A stretch of 64,000 nucleotides of DNA from positions 49,771 to 113,770 of the forward strand of contig JACZKS010000025.1 of NCBI GenBank assembly GCA_014859895.1, written 5' to 3'. Source of the stretch: Rhodospirillales bacterium. GTDB lineage: Bacteria; Pseudomonadota; Alphaproteobacteria; Rhodospirillales; Shumkoniaceae. The number at the start of each line of letters is the position of its first letter. Within the stretch, counting starts at the first letter, position 1. A model generated the notes under the pieces. That model did not search any database, was not told the origin of the DNA, and saw nothing but the letters and a program-made list of their open reading frames with translations. The position numbers and the translations under genes are program-made. Positions 34,700 to 44,348 of the stretch are shown in pieces.

Positions 34700-35662
34700 T
34701 CAAATCTTCAGATGGCGGCGCAGCTTGCCCGGTTGGGTGACTGCGGCGAAGATCTCACGGCCGGTGGCGCTGAGCAGGTCGAGCGGCGTCGGGAGACGGC
34801 CGGCTTCCTTCAGCCCGGCAAGGTGGTAATCGAAGAAGGCGCGTCCGCGGCGCGTCACGAAGCCGCGCACCAGGTTGCGATAGTACCGGCGCAAATGGTC
34901 ACGTTCCAGTCGGGCCCTCTCGTCCTCGGAAAAGAACTTCGGGCCATAGCGCTGCAACAGCAAAAGCCATTCCTTGAGCAGCGTCTGGTTGCGCTCCGCC
35001 ACAGTCACGGTAACCGAATCGCCGTGCTCGCGCGAAAAGGCCAGCACGTCATGAACGAAGCCGAAATCGTTGTCCCGCATCAGCTCGAGATAGATGGCGA
35101 GATCGGCGTGCAGATAGGCCGAGGGGTAGAACGGCCGATGTTGGCGCACCAGGTCGGAACGCAGCAGATTGGAGGTCGGCGCCAGGGCGAAGATCTTCTG
35201 GCGCAGAAACAGCCGGGCGATCTCGGCACCTTCAAAGACTTCACGCTGGCGGGGCAGTCCTTCGCAGTGGATGGTCTCGCCACGCAGGCGGAAGCAGCCG
35301 ACGATGCCGATCGAAGGATGTCGCTCGGCAATCGCTGTGGTCCGTTCCAGGTATTCGGGATGCATGGTGTCGTCGGCGTGCAGGACGCGGCAGTAGCGGC
35401 TGTCGCCGGACATCAGTTCGAGCGCCCGGTTCCAATTGTCAATCATCGGCAGCGTGTGGTCGTTGCGGTGGAGGTGGATTCGCGGGTCGTTCTCGGCGTG
35501 ACGGGCCGCTATGGCGTGGGTATCGTCCGAGCTGGCGTTGTCCAGGATGACGTGTTCGAAATGGGCATGAGACTGGGCGCGCACGCTTTCGATGCACTCG
35601 TCCAGAAACTTGCCGCCGTTGTAGACCGGCGTCACCACGCTGACGAAGGCGTTGCTGCTCAC
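34700..35662 (-). CDS. Family 2 glycosyltransferase
   Basis: A 320-residue GT-A enzyme. The start MSSNAFVSVVTPVYNGGKFLDECIESV is the standard GT2 opening, followed by ILDNASSDDTHAIA and a metal-binding DxD-like LHADDTM. The remaining 200 residues carry the acceptor side. It transfers a sugar to a surface glycan or lipid-linked acceptor in the cytoplasm. It is convergent with the oxidoreductase gene (12 bp apart) and divergent from the next glycosyltransferase. Confidence 0.88.
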   Translation of the reverse strand: MSSNAFVSVVTPVYNGGKFLDECIESVRAQSHAHFEHVILDNASSDDTHAIAARHAENDPRIHLHRNDHTLPMIDNWNRALELMSGDSRYCRVLHADDTMHPEYLERTTAIAERHPSIGIVGCFRLRGETIHCEGLPRQREVFEGAEIARLFLRQKIFALAPTSNLLRSDLVRQHRPFYPSAYLHADLAIYLELMRDNDFGFVHDVLAFSREHGDSVTVTVAERNQTLLKEWLLLLQRYGPKFFSEDERARLERDHLRRYYRNLVRGFVTRRGRAFFDYHLAGLKEAGRLPTPLDLLSATGREIFAAVTQPGKLRRHLKI

Positions 35663-35760
35663 GGCTTCCGATACCCCTCTGCCAGTTCCCGCGCCAACAG
35701 ACCGCTAAGTCGCTAAGTATGGCTCATGCCGGTCGCCCGGTCACCGCCCCCGGCGCGCTG

Positions 35761-35777
35761 GTCACTGATTGATCACG
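35761..35777 (+). repeat. 17-bp site shared with 33267, copy 2
   Basis: GTCACTGATTGATCACG, directly preceded by CCGGCGCGCTG at 35750-35760. It is in the 287-bp divergent gap between the two glycosyltransferase genes, about 190 bp before the rightward one. The recurrence suggests a common regulator for these sugar genes. Confidence 0.5.
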
Positions 35778-35949
35778 TGCACACGAACCCGTCGTTTGGC
35801 ACAACGGAATCGATGTGGGGGGAAGTCCGCAGTTTTTATGGATTTGGAAGCAACCGCTTGTAAGGGACGGGCGGGAGGTAGGCTGCGATAGCGGTCTCGG
35901 CGAGGACAAAGCATAGGCATTGGGAAACCGGAGGGAAGGGCTTCAGCCG

Positions 35950-37302
35950 ATGCGCGTGATCCATGTTTCGCCTACGGATATCGACGGGGGAGCGGCCAAA
36001 GGATCGTACAACCTTCACCGCGGCCTGCTGAAGGCGGGCGTCGATTCCTTGGTGCTGGTCCAACGCAAGTACAGCGACGATCCCACGGTCATACCGCTGA
36101 ATGGGTCTCATAGCGACACCTACGACAGGGTGCGTGCCCGCCTCGACCACCTGCCGCTCGCGCTGGCGGGGTGGCGTCAACAGAGCTGGTGGACGGTGGG
36201 TTGGCTTCCGTTCGACATCAGTCCCGAACTGGCGCGCCTCAAGCCGGATGTCGTCCAGTTTCACTGGGCCGGGCGCGGGGCGGCGGTGATCGAGAGCATG
36301 AAGCAGTTACGCCGTTACCAGATCGTGTGGACGCTTCGCGACATGTGGCCGCTGACCGGCGGCTGCCATTATTCGTGCGGTTGCGAGAAGTTCCTTATCG
36401 AGTGTCGCGACTGCCCTCAACTCCGCTCGAACTTCCCGGTCGATCTTGCCCGTTGGCAGTGGCAGAGGAAGTACCGCAGCCGACAAAACCTGCCGATCAC
36501 CTATGTCGCGCTGAGCAACTGGCTTGCCGACTATGCCAGGCGCAGTCCGCTGGTCCATGGAAACGAGGTCATGGTCATTCCCAGCGGGATCGATACCAAG
36601 GTTTACGCTCCCATGGACAAAGCCCGGGCCCGCGCCATGTGGGGCCTGCCTGCCGAAAAGCGGATCGTGCTGTTCGGGGCGGTCAAGGTGACCGCCGATC
36701 GGCGCAAGGGTTTTGCCTATCTGCAGGAAGCCCTGACTCGACTGGCGGCGAAGGAAGGGAGCGAGCACTTGATGCTCGTGGTTTTCGGATCCGACGTCGT
36801 CGGGATCAATACCTCCCTGGAGGCGCGCACCGTTGGCTGGGTTGGCGACGATGGGATCTTGGCGCAACTCTATGCCTGCGCCGACGTCATGGTGGTGCCG
36901 TCGCTTCAGGAAAACCTCGGCAAGACGGCGATCGAGGCCTTGGCCTGCGGCGTGCCGGTCGTAGCCTTCCGCAATACCGGCATGCCGGACATTGTCGATC
37001 ACAGGGTCAACGGCTATCTGGCTCGCGATCTTTCGGCCGAGGATCTTGCCGAAGGCATTGCCTGGTGCCTGGAACAGACGGCCGAGAGCAACCAGCTTTC
37101 GGTCAATGCGCGCAGCAAGGCGATGCGTTGCTTCGATGTTACCCAGATGGCCGCGCGCCACATCAATCTCTATCAGCGATTGCTGGAGGAGGGGAAGGCC
37201 CGCGCCACGGCCGGGCCGGCGTCCGATCGCCAGTTGGCCGGCACGGATCTCAACGACATCATTCAGGAGGGGCTGGCCTCGAAGCCGGCTGGTACGCCAT
37301 GA
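35950..37302 (+). CDS. Family 4 (GT-B) glycosyltransferase
   Basis: A 450-residue enzyme, ATG 35950. The N-terminal domain opens [30 protein letters not shown] and contains [19 protein letters not shown], a short Cys-rich stretch seen in some GT4 enzymes of exopolysaccharide clusters. The C-terminal donor domain has the GT4 signature [27 protein letters not shown], with the EX7E glutamates. Its last bases overlap the cytidylyltransferase start (ATGA), so the two are translationally coupled. Confidence 0.9.
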   Translation: MRVIHVSPTDIDGGAAKGSYNLHRGLLKAGVDSLVLVQRKYSDDPTVIPLNGSHSDTYDRVRARLDHLPLALAGWRQQSWWTVGWLPFDISPELARLKPDVVQFHWAGRGAAVIESMKQLRRYQIVWTLRDMWPLTGGCHYSCGCEKFLIECRDCPQLRSNFPVDLARWQWQRKYRSRQNLPITYVALSNWLADYARRSPLVHGNEVMVIPSGIDTKVYAPMDKARARAMWGLPAEKRIVLFGAVKVTADRRKGFAYLQEALTRLAAKEGSEHLMLVVFGSDVVGINTSLEARTVGWVGDDGILAQLYACADVMVVPSLQENLGKTAIEALACGVPVVAFRNTGMPDIVDHRVNGYLARDLSAEDLAEGIAWCLEQTAESNQLSVNARSKAMRCFDVTQMAARHINLYQRLLEEGKARATAGPASDRQLAGTDLNDIIQEGLASKPAGTP

Positions 37303-38072
37303 AGGTAGTGATCCTTGCGGGTGGTTTCGGTACCCGCATCAGCGAAGAGAGTACGATCCGCCCGAAGCCGCTGGTGGAGATCGGCGGCAAGCCGATCCTC
37401 TGGCACATCATGAAAATCTATTCGGCCCACGGGCTCAACGATTTCGTGATCTGCTGCGGCTATCGCGGCGACATGATCAAGCGCTACTTCCGTGACTATG
37501 CCCTTGCCCTCTCGGACGTGACCTTCGACCTGCACGAGGGAGGCATGAAGGTGCATCGCAACGGCGTCGAACCCTGGCGGATCACGCTGGTCGATACCGG
37601 CGAGGCAACTATGACCGGTGGGCGCATCAAGCGGGTCCGATCCTATCTCGGCGACGAAACCTTCTGCCTCACCTATGGCGATGGCGTAGGCACCATCGAC
37701 GTCGGTAAGCAGATCGAATTCCACCGTCAGTCCGGTGCCCTGGCCACGGTTGCCGCCGTCCGGCAGCCCGGCCGCTTCGGCGTTCTCCGGCTGATGCCGG
37801 GCGACGATCACGTCGGTGGGTTCCGCGAGAAGGGCAACGAAGACGGCGGCTACATCAACGGCGGCTTTTTCGTACTGGAGCCGGAAGTGATCGACTACAT
37901 CGACGGCGACGATACCTCGTGGGAGCGCGAGCCCCTTGAACGGCTCGCCAATGCCGGCCTTCTCGTCGCCTATCGGCATACCGGCTTCTGGCAGAACATG
38001 GACACCCTGCGCGATCGGCAGGTGCTGGAGACATTATGGAAGGATGGAGGCGCACCATGGAAAGTTTGGTAA
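37299..38072 (+). CDS. rfbF: Glucose-1-phosphate cytidylyltransferase
   Basis: A 257-residue nucleotidyltransferase. The signature [18 protein letters not shown] and [20 protein letters not shown] define the CTP-binding loop, and [21 protein letters not shown] and [13 protein letters not shown] complete the RfbF pattern. It makes CDP-glucose from glucose-1-phosphate and CTP, the entry to CDP-3,6-dideoxyhexoses and related branched sugars. The usual partner CDP-glucose 4,6-dehydratase (rfbG) is not adjacent; the SDR protein downstream might fill that place. It overlaps both neighbours by a few bases. Confidence 0.93.
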   Translation: MKVVILAGGFGTRISEESTIRPKPLVEIGGKPILWHIMKIYSAHGLNDFVICCGYRGDMIKRYFRDYALALSDVTFDLHEGGMKVHRNGVEPWRITLVDTGEATMTGGRIKRVRSYLGDETFCLTYGDGVGTIDVGKQIEFHRQSGALATVAAVRQPGRFGVLRLMPGDDHVGGFREKGNEDGGYINGGFFVLEPEVIDYIDGDDTSWEREPLERLANAGLLVAYRHTGFWQNMDTLRDRQVLETLWKDGGAPWKVW

Positions 38073-39160
38073 CCGTCGAGCCTATTGGGGAAGCTTTGAA
38101 AAGGACAGAGGGCGCTGTGACACGGATTTTGCTGACCGGTTCGGAAGGGTATATCGGCAGCGTTCTTGGACATCGGCTGATCTCCAATGGTTACCAGGTG
38201 GTTGGCGCCGATACCGGCTACTACCGGGCTGGCTGGCTTTACAACGATGCCAAGGATCGGCCGGCGTTGCTGAGCCGCGACGTGCGGACGTTGACCGTGG
38301 CGGACCTCGAAGGGTTCGACGCCGTGGTGCATCTGGCCGAACTGTCGAACGACCCGCTCTGCGCACAGGACCCCGACCTGACCTTCACGATCAACCATAA
38401 GGCGTCGGTGGCGCTGGCCCGCAATGCCAAGGCGGCTGGCGTCAAGCGCTTCGTTTATGCGTCGTCGTGCAGCGTCTATGGCGCAGGGGCTGGCGACGAT
38501 GCGGTGGACGAGGGGGCGCCGACCAACCCGCAGACGCCCTATGCCAAGTGCAAGGTGCTGGTCGAAGAGGAGGTGTCGAAGCTTGCCGACGCCGGCTTCT
38601 GCCCTACCTTCCTGCGCAACGCCACCGCCTTTGGGGCGTCGCCTGCCATGCGTTTCGACATCGTGCTGAACAACCTCTCCGGCCTCGCCTGGACGACCGG
38701 GCGTATTGCCATGATCAGCGACGGCTCGCCCTGGCGCCCGTTGGTCCATGTGCAGGATATCTGCGGGGCGATTGTAGCCACCCTTCGCGCGCCCCGCTCG
38801 GCGGTTGCGGGCGAGATCTTCAATGTCGGCAGCGACGCCCAGAATTACCGTATCCGCGAGATCGCCGAGGCGGTGGGTGAGGCGTTTCCGGGCTGCGAGA
38901 TCACCTTCGGCCGGAATGACGGCGACAACCGCAGCTACCGCGTGTCCTTCGCCAAGATCACCCGAGGATTGCCAGGGTTTCGGTGCGCCTGGGACGTACG
39001 GCGCGGCGCTTTCCAGTTGCATGATTTATTCGAGTACATCGGGCTGACCGAGCAGGGCTTCAAGGCGCCGCCACACACGCGTCTTGAACAGCTCAAGCTT
39101 CTGACGACAACCCGGCAACTCGACTCCAGCCTGAGGTGGCGGACCCATGATTTTTCATGA
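38057..39160 (+). CDS. SDR-family NAD-dependent epimerase/dehydratase
   Basis: A 367-residue extended SDR. ATG 38057 follows GGATGGAGG and overlaps the cytidylyltransferase by 16 bp. The NAD loop is [19 protein letters not shown]. The catalytic region is [11 protein letters not shown] with YAKCK (YxxxK written as YAKCK), and [22 protein letters not shown] is the substrate-side motif. It acts on a nucleotide sugar, possibly CDP-glucose-derived. The YxxxK and Ser residues are intact. Confidence 0.88.
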   Translation: MESLVTVEPIGEALKRTEGAVTRILLTGSEGYIGSVLGHRLISNGYQVVGADTGYYRAGWLYNDAKDRPALLSRDVRTLTVADLEGFDAVVHLAELSNDPLCAQDPDLTFTINHKASVALARNAKAAGVKRFVYASSCSVYGAGAGDDAVDEGAPTNPQTPYAKCKVLVEEEVSKLADAGFCPTFLRNATAFGASPAMRFDIVLNNLSGLAWTTGRIAMISDGSPWRPLVHVQDICGAIVATLRAPRSAVAGEIFNVGSDAQNYRIREIAEAVGEAFPGCEITFGRNDGDNRSYRVSFAKITRGLPGFRCAWDVRRGAFQLHDLFEYIGLTEQGFKAPPHTRLEQLKLLTTTRQLDSSLRWRTHDFS

Positions 39161-39689
39161 ATTGAAGCTTGGCGGCGCGTATCTCATCGAACTTCAGCCG
39201 CACACGGATGCCCGAGGCCAGTTCGCGCGGGCCTGGTGCCGCGAGGAATTCGGCCGTCAGGGGTTGGCGACCGACTTTGTCCAAGGCAACGTCTCCGTCA
39301 ATCCGCAGGTCGGTACGGTGCGCGGCATGCACTACCAGCGTCCGCCGCATGGCGAGGTCAAGCTGGTCCGTTGCGTAAGGGGCGCCATCTATGACGTCAT
39401 TGTCGATGTCAGGCCGGACTCGCCAACCTATCGGCAGTGGTTCGGCGTCGAGCTGTCGCCAAAGGCGTTGAGCATGCTCTACATACCGGTGGACTTCGCG
39501 CACGGATTTCAGACGTTGGAGCCGGACAGCGAGGTCAACTACTTAGTTTCCTCGGCCTATGCGCCAGGCGCCGGCGCCGGGCTGCGTTACGACGATCCGG
39601 CGCTCGGTATCGATTGGCCTTTGCCGGTGACCCTCGTCTCGACACAAGACAGCAACTGGCCCCTGCTTCAGGCGCCGGCGCCGGTTTAG
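39147..39689 (+). CDS. dTDP-4-dehydrorhamnose 3,5-epimerase-family protein
   Basis: A 180-residue cupin. RfbC-type features are GNVSVNPQVGTVRGMHYQRPPHGEVKLVRCVRGAIYDVIVDVR, with the catalytic His in GMHYQ, then MLYIPVDFAHGFQTLEPDSEVNYLVS. It epimerises a 4-keto-6-deoxy nucleotide sugar. Since the cluster has RfbF and not RfbA, the natural substrate may be a CDP-linked keto sugar instead of dTDP-rhamnose precursor. It overlaps the SDR gene by 14 bp and closes the sugar operon. Confidence 0.9.
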   Translation: MIFHELKLGGAYLIELQPHTDARGQFARAWCREEFGRQGLATDFVQGNVSVNPQVGTVRGMHYQRPPHGEVKLVRCVRGAIYDVIVDVRPDSPTYRQWFGVELSPKALSMLYIPVDFAHGFQTLEPDSEVNYLVSSAYAPGAGAGLRYDDPALGIDWPLPVTLVSTQDSNWPLLQAPAPV

Positions 39690-39789
39690 GCCGACGGTCC
39701 ACCTCCTTTCGGCCCTTTACAGATGACCGGCGCCTGCTGTTGACGGGCGCCGGTTTGACCCGAACTCCGCGACCCGGCATGAGGACGAC

Positions 39790-41592
39790 ATGACCATCCC
39801 GGACTGGCCGTCGTTGCAGGTCGGCATCGTCCTTGTTGTTGTCGTGGTCGTCTTCGTTGGCTTTATCCGCGAAAGGATGCCACCCGACATCGTCGCGCTC
39901 AGCGCGGTGACGGTGCTGCTTGCGGCGGGGATTCTTAACGCCGATGACGTGCTCGCCGTGTTCAGCAACAGCGCGCCCATTACCGTCGCCGCAATGTTCG
40001 TGCTTAGCGCCGGCCTTGAGCGGACGGGGGTTATCGACGGCCTCGGCAAGGTGGTCGTATCGAAGGCGGTGAGAATATCTCCATTGCTGGCGGTTGGCGG
40101 GATGATGGCGAGCGTGATGTTTATGTCCGCCTTCATCAACAATACGCCCGTCGTCGTCATCCTGACGCCGGTCGTGATCAGTCTGGCGGCGGCGCTTAAC
40201 ATGGCGCCCTCCAAACTGCTGATGCCGCTTTCCTTTGCCAGTATTTTCGGGGGAACGACGACCCTGATCGGCACCTCGACCAACATCCTGGTCGACGGGG
40301 TTGCGCGCCAGCAGGGCTTGGCCCCCTTCGGAATGTTCGAGATCACGGCGGCCGGCGCCATCATGGGGGGCGTGGGCATCGTCTATCTTCTGGCGGCCGG
40401 GCGGTGGTTGCTTCCCGACCGCCGGAGCCTCGCGGGTTTGTTGCCGCGTTCCGAGGATCGGCACTTTATGGCCGACGTCCTGATTCCGCTCGACTCGCCT
40501 CTTATTGGCAAACAGATCCAGGATGCCGGGTTCACCGAGGAGCGGGGTTTGCGAGTCTTCGACCTGATCCGCCGGGAGGTATCGTTACGCGACAGGCTGG
40601 ACGAACTGGACCTCCAGGCCGGAGACCGCCTGGTGGTGCGCAGCAGTGTCGGCGACATGCTGGGCTTGCGCGATGCCGGCGACGTGGCGTTCAGCGGCCG
40701 TGGGGCCCATGCCATCGAGCCGATGGGCGCTCAGGAAACCGTGGTGATGGAAGGCGTGGTCGGTCCGCAGTCGCGATTCTTGAGAAGACGGGTGGCGGAC
40801 TTGAATTTGCGCCGCCGCTATGGCGCCTACATCCTCGCCATCCACCGCCGGGGCGCCCACCTGTCCGGCAACTTCGACGACGTCCGCCTTTACATGGGCG
40901 ATACCCTGCTTCTGGAAGGCTCCGCCGAAAGCATGAAGCGGCTGTTCGAGAACCAGGATCTGGTGAACCTGACACAGCCAAGCGAACGACCTCTCCGGCG
41001 CGGCAAGGCGCCCATCGCCATTCTCGCAGTGGCCTTGGTCATGGGGCTGGCGGCCTTCGAGGTGCTGCCGATCGCCGCGCTGGCACTGATGGCCGCGACC
41101 GCGGTCATTGCGTTCGGTTGCCTCGAACCCGATGAGGCCTACGGTTCGGTCCGCTGGAACATCCTGATGCTCATTTTCGGCATGCTGGCGATCGGCGCCG
41201 CCATGGAGAAGACCGGTGCCGCCAAACTGATCGTGAGCCATCTGGCGTCATGGATTCAGGTACTAGGGCCGGTGGCCGTCCTTTCGGCGCTCTATCTCGT
41301 CACCTCCATTTTGACCGAGATCATGAGCAACACTGCGGCGGCCATCCTTCTCACGCCGATCGCGGTCGGACTCGCCACTCATCTCGGGGTCGATCCGCGG
41401 CCGTTCGCGGTGGCCGTCATGTTCGCGGCGAGCGCCAGCTTCGCCACGCCGATCGGCTACCAGACCAACACCTTCGTTTACAACGCCGGTGGCTACCGCT
41501 TCGTCGATTTCGTCAAAGTCGGGTTGCCGCTGAATTTGTTGCTATGGGCCACCGCGACGGTGGTGATCCCCATGTTCTGGCCGTTGACTTAG
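39790..41592 (+). CDS. SLC13/DASS-family permease with two TrkA-C (RCK_C) domains
   Basis: A 600-residue membrane protein. About five N-terminal helices include FINNTPVVVILTPVVISL and FGGTTTLIGTSTNILVDG, the anion/Na+ motif of the DASS superfamily. Two cytoplasmic RCK_C domains follow (about residues 225-395: IGKQIQDAGFTEERGLRVFDLIR and LRRRYGAYILAIHRRG). Then comes the second membrane half with ILTEIMSNTAAAILLTPIA and FATPIGYQTNTFVYNAGGY. Such proteins carry sulfate, dicarboxylates or similar anions. It lies 100 bp after the sugar genes and is probably independent. Confidence 0.9.
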   Translation: MTIPDWPSLQVGIVLVVVVVVFVGFIRERMPPDIVALSAVTVLLAAGILNADDVLAVFSNSAPITVAAMFVLSAGLERTGVIDGLGKVVVSKAVRISPLLAVGGMMASVMFMSAFINNTPVVVILTPVVISLAAALNMAPSKLLMPLSFASIFGGTTTLIGTSTNILVDGVARQQGLAPFGMFEITAAGAIMGGVGIVYLLAAGRWLLPDRRSLAGLLPRSEDRHFMADVLIPLDSPLIGKQIQDAGFTEERGLRVFDLIRREVSLRDRLDELDLQAGDRLVVRSSVGDMLGLRDAGDVAFSGRGAHAIEPMGAQETVVMEGVVGPQSRFLRRRVADLNLRRRYGAYILAIHRRGAHLSGNFDDVRLYMGDTLLLEGSAESMKRLFENQDLVNLTQPSERPLRRGKAPIAILAVALVMGLAAFEVLPIAALALMAATAVIAFGCLEPDEAYGSVRWNILMLIFGMLAIGAAMEKTGAAKLIVSHLASWIQVLGPVAVLSALYLVTSILTEIMSNTAAAILLTPIAVGLATHLGVDPRPFAVAVMFAASASFATPIGYQTNTFVYNAGGYRFVDFVKVGLPLNLLLWATATVVIPMFWPLT

Positions 41593-41742
41593 GCGCCACC
41601 CATTGGCAATGGGTATTTCAACGATAACAAAATAGGCAATTTTGCCCGACATTCGGAATAATGCTTATAAATTAATCTTCCCTGCTGCTGCAATTCGCCA
41701 CCCCACCTGTATAATGCTTTGTAATCGTTAGATTTTATCCTG

Positions 41743-41757
41743 TGGCACAAGGGTTGC
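41743..41757 (+). promoter_or_regulatory. Sigma-54 promoter for the polyamine ABC operon
   Basis: TGGCAC (41743-41748), five bases, TTGC (41754-41757) matches the -24/-12 consensus TGGCAC-N5-TTGC exactly, with the GG and GC pairs correctly spaced. It is 82 bp before the ABC ATPase start at 41839. A sigma-70-like TATAAT lies just upstream at 41710-41715. Sigma-54 control suggests induction by nitrogen limitation. Confidence 0.72.
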
Positions 41758-41838
41758 GTTAGGCCGAACAGTTCACCATCGAGAAGACCGGGACTGTCGC
41801 ATCGGCAATCCGGTCCAATCGGGCAGGAGACTGGCGGC

Positions 41839-42957
41839 GTGGCGGAAGCTCTTTCCCCCCGGGGAACCATCGAAATCGTCAGCGTGACCAAACGGTTCGG
41901 CGATACCGTCGCCGTCGATTCCATCAATCTGAAAATCCCCGCCGGAAGCTACTGCTGCCTCCTCGGGCCATCCGGGTGCGGCAAGACGACGACTCTGCGC
42001 ATGATCGCCGGGCACGAGCGGGTGAGCGAGGGCGACGTCATTTTCGGCAATCAGAACGTCACCGACCTGCCGCCGACCCGGCGGGGCACCGCCATGATGT
42101 TCCAAAGCTATGCCCTCTTCCCGCACCTCGACTGCACGGAAAACGTCGCCTTCAGCCTGAAGATGCGAGGCGCGAAGAAGGAGGAGCGCGTCAAACGGGC
42201 ACGCGAGTTGTTGGACATGGTAGATATGGAACCCTATGCCCGCCGCTTGCCCAGCCAGCTTTCCGGCGGCCAGCAGCAACGGGTCGCCCTGGCTCGCGCC
42301 TTGATCACCAATCCTGATGTCCTGCTTCTCGATGAGCCGTTGTCGGCCCTGGATCCCTTCCTGCGCACGCGGATGCGCGCCGAGTTGAAACGGCTGCAGA
42401 AGGAACTGGGGATTTCGTTCGTCCACGTCACCCATTCTCAGGAAGAGGCGATGGCGCTCGCCGATCTGGTGGTGATCATGAACGAAGGCCGCATCGAGCA
42501 GGCCGGGCCAGCCAGGACCGTCTTCAATCGGCCGCGTACACCTTTCGTCGCCCGCTTCATCGGCGGTCACAACGTGCTCTCGGGCATTGTCGAGGGGAGG
42601 ACCGACGACGCCGTGGTTCTCAAGGGCGCAAACGGCGTCCGGTTTCTGGTCGATGCGGAAACCGTCCGCCAGGGTGACAGGGTTTCGTTCTCGGTTCGCT
42701 GCGATCGCGTCGCCGTGGCCCGCGAGGGTACCGGGGCGGCAAGTCACCCGTACGACAATTTCAACCGCGTCCGGGGCGTCATGCGTTCGGTCGAATACCA
42801 GGGCTCCTGGGTTCGCCTCGGCATGGAATCGCCCGATTCCGACGACTTCGTCATGGCCGTGAACGAGGCCGCCTATTTCGCCGATCCCATCGCCGTCGGC
42901 GAGCGGGTCAACGCCAGTTGGGGTGCGGGCGAAGCCCACATCCTCGCCGACCAGTAA
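41839..42957 (+). CDS. PotA-type ABC transporter ATPase
   Basis: A 372-residue ATPase starting at GTG 41839. Walker A GPSGCGKTT, Q-loop MFQSYALFPHLDCTENVAFSL, signature LSGGQQQR, Walker B LLLDEPLSALD and H-loop VTHSQEEAMALAD are all present. A C-terminal TOBE regulatory domain follows (from about residue 270). The family is the spermidine/putrescine or opine-type importer ATPase. It leads a four-gene operon with a binding protein and two permeases, driven by a sigma-54 promoter. Confidence 0.92.
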   Translation: MAEALSPRGTIEIVSVTKRFGDTVAVDSINLKIPAGSYCCLLGPSGCGKTTTLRMIAGHERVSEGDVIFGNQNVTDLPPTRRGTAMMFQSYALFPHLDCTENVAFSLKMRGAKKEERVKRARELLDMVDMEPYARRLPSQLSGGQQQRVALARALITNPDVLLLDEPLSALDPFLRTRMRAELKRLQKELGISFVHVTHSQEEAMALADLVVIMNEGRIEQAGPARTVFNRPRTPFVARFIGGHNVLSGIVEGRTDDAVVLKGANGVRFLVDAETVRQGDRVSFSVRCDRVAVAREGTGAASHPYDNFNRVRGVMRSVEYQGSWVRLGMESPDSDDFVMAVNEAAYFADPIAVGERVNASWGAGEAHILADQ

Positions 42958-42990
42958 CCGTAACCGCAGTAGCACCACGAGGAGGACGAC

Positions 42991-44280
42991 ATGAAAAGAA
43001 AAACCGGCGCGACGTCGCGCCGCAGCTTCCTGAAGAACAGCGCCGCCATTGCCGCCGGAGCGGCACTTGGTTCCGGCGCCATCCCGGGGTTCCCGGCGAT
43101 CTGGGCCCAGAACATCAAGAACGTGACGCTCCGCCAATTCGGTACCGGCGTTTCGAACCTCAACGCCATCGCCGAAAAGTGCAAGGAAGACCTGGGCATC
43201 ACCCTTCAGATGACGGCGCTCGATTCCGATTCGGTCGCGCAGCGCGCCGTCACCCAGCCCAACTCCTTCGACATCGCCGACATCGAATACTGGGTCTGCA
43301 AGAAGGTCTTTCCGGCCGGCAACATGCAGCCGATGGATACCAAGAAGATCAAGTACTACGACAAGATCGTGCCAATCTTCACCAGCGGGAAACTGACTCC
43401 TCAATCCACCATCGCCCAGGGTACCGCCCCGCACACGGTCGGCTTCGCCAAGGGCAAGAATTCCGTCGAGTTCGCGGCGGAGGAAACCGGGTGGATGACC
43501 CTGATCCCGACCATCTACAACGCTGACACGCTGGGCATTCGCCCGGACCTGATCGAGAAGCCGGTGAAGAACTGGCGCGATCTGCTCGATCCCTCTTTCA
43601 AGGGCAAGGCGTCGATCCTGAACATTTCGTCCATCGGCATCATGGACGCGGCGATGGTTTGTGAATCGATGGGCGAGATCAAATACGCCGACAAGGGCAA
43701 CATGACCACGGCCGAGATCGACAAGACCATGGCCATCATGACCGTGGCCAAGAAGGCCGGCCAGTTCCGCGCCTTCTGGAAAAGCTTCGACGAATCCGTG
43801 AACCTGATGGCGGCGGGCGAAGTGGTCATCCAGTCGATGTGGTCGCCGGCGGTCGCCGCGGTGCGCGCCAAGGGCATTCCGTGCGTCTACCAGCCGCTCG
43901 AAGAAGGCTACAGGGCGTGGGGCGGCGGCATCGGCCTGGCCAAACATTTGTCCGGCCTCGAACTGGACGCCGCCTACGAATACATCAACTGGTACCTCTC
44001 GGGCTGGGTCGGCGCCTATCTCAACCGCCAGGGCTACTACAGCGCTTGCATCGAGACCGCCAAGCAGCATATGTCGGCCGACGAGTGGGCTTTCTGGATG
44101 GAGGGCAAGCCCGCCAAAACCGACATCCTGAGCCCCGAGGGCAAGGTCATGGAAAAGGCCGGCACCGTCCGTGACGGCGGCTCGTTCTACGACCGCATGG
44201 GCGCCGTCGCCTGTTGGAACGCGGTCATGGACGAGAACAAGTACCTGGTCCGCAAATGGAACGAATTCATCGCGGCCTGA
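42991..44280 (+). CDS. PotD-type extracellular binding protein with Tat signal
   Basis: A 429-residue binding protein. The N-terminus contains the twin-arginine motif SRRSFLKNSAAIAAGAALG, so it is exported folded by Tat. The mature domain follows the PotD/PotF family: VTLRQFGTGVSNLNAIAEKCKEDLGI, KNWRDLLDPSFKGKASILNI and EGYRAWGGGIGLAKHLSGL. It delivers a polyamine, amino-acid derivative or similar compound to the permeases encoded next. The ligand cannot be decided from sequence. Confidence 0.9.
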   Translation: MKRKTGATSRRSFLKNSAAIAAGAALGSGAIPGFPAIWAQNIKNVTLRQFGTGVSNLNAIAEKCKEDLGITLQMTALDSDSVAQRAVTQPNSFDIADIEYWVCKKVFPAGNMQPMDTKKIKYYDKIVPIFTSGKLTPQSTIAQGTAPHTVGFAKGKNSVEFAAEETGWMTLIPTIYNADTLGIRPDLIEKPVKNWRDLLDPSFKGKASILNISSIGIMDAAMVCESMGEIKYADKGNMTTAEIDKTMAIMTVAKKAGQFRAFWKSFDESVNLMAAGEVVIQSMWSPAVAAVRAKGIPCVYQPLEEGYRAWGGGIGLAKHLSGLELDAAYEYINWYLSGWVGAYLNRQGYYSACIETAKQHMSADEWAFWMEGKPAKTDILSPEGKVMEKAGTVRDGGSFYDRMGAVACWNAVMDENKYLVRKWNEFIAA

Positions 44281-44348
44281 CCCCCCGGCCGCGGCACATG
44301 GCCATCGGAGGGCTTCGGCCTCCCGATGGCGTCCTTCGAGGGCACTTC

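Noticed and set aside
36171..37298. Long upstream extension of the cytidylyltransferase frame
   Set aside because: It runs through the glycosyltransferase gene out of frame; the RfbF family starts at MKVVILAGG (37299) with a coupled ATGA start.
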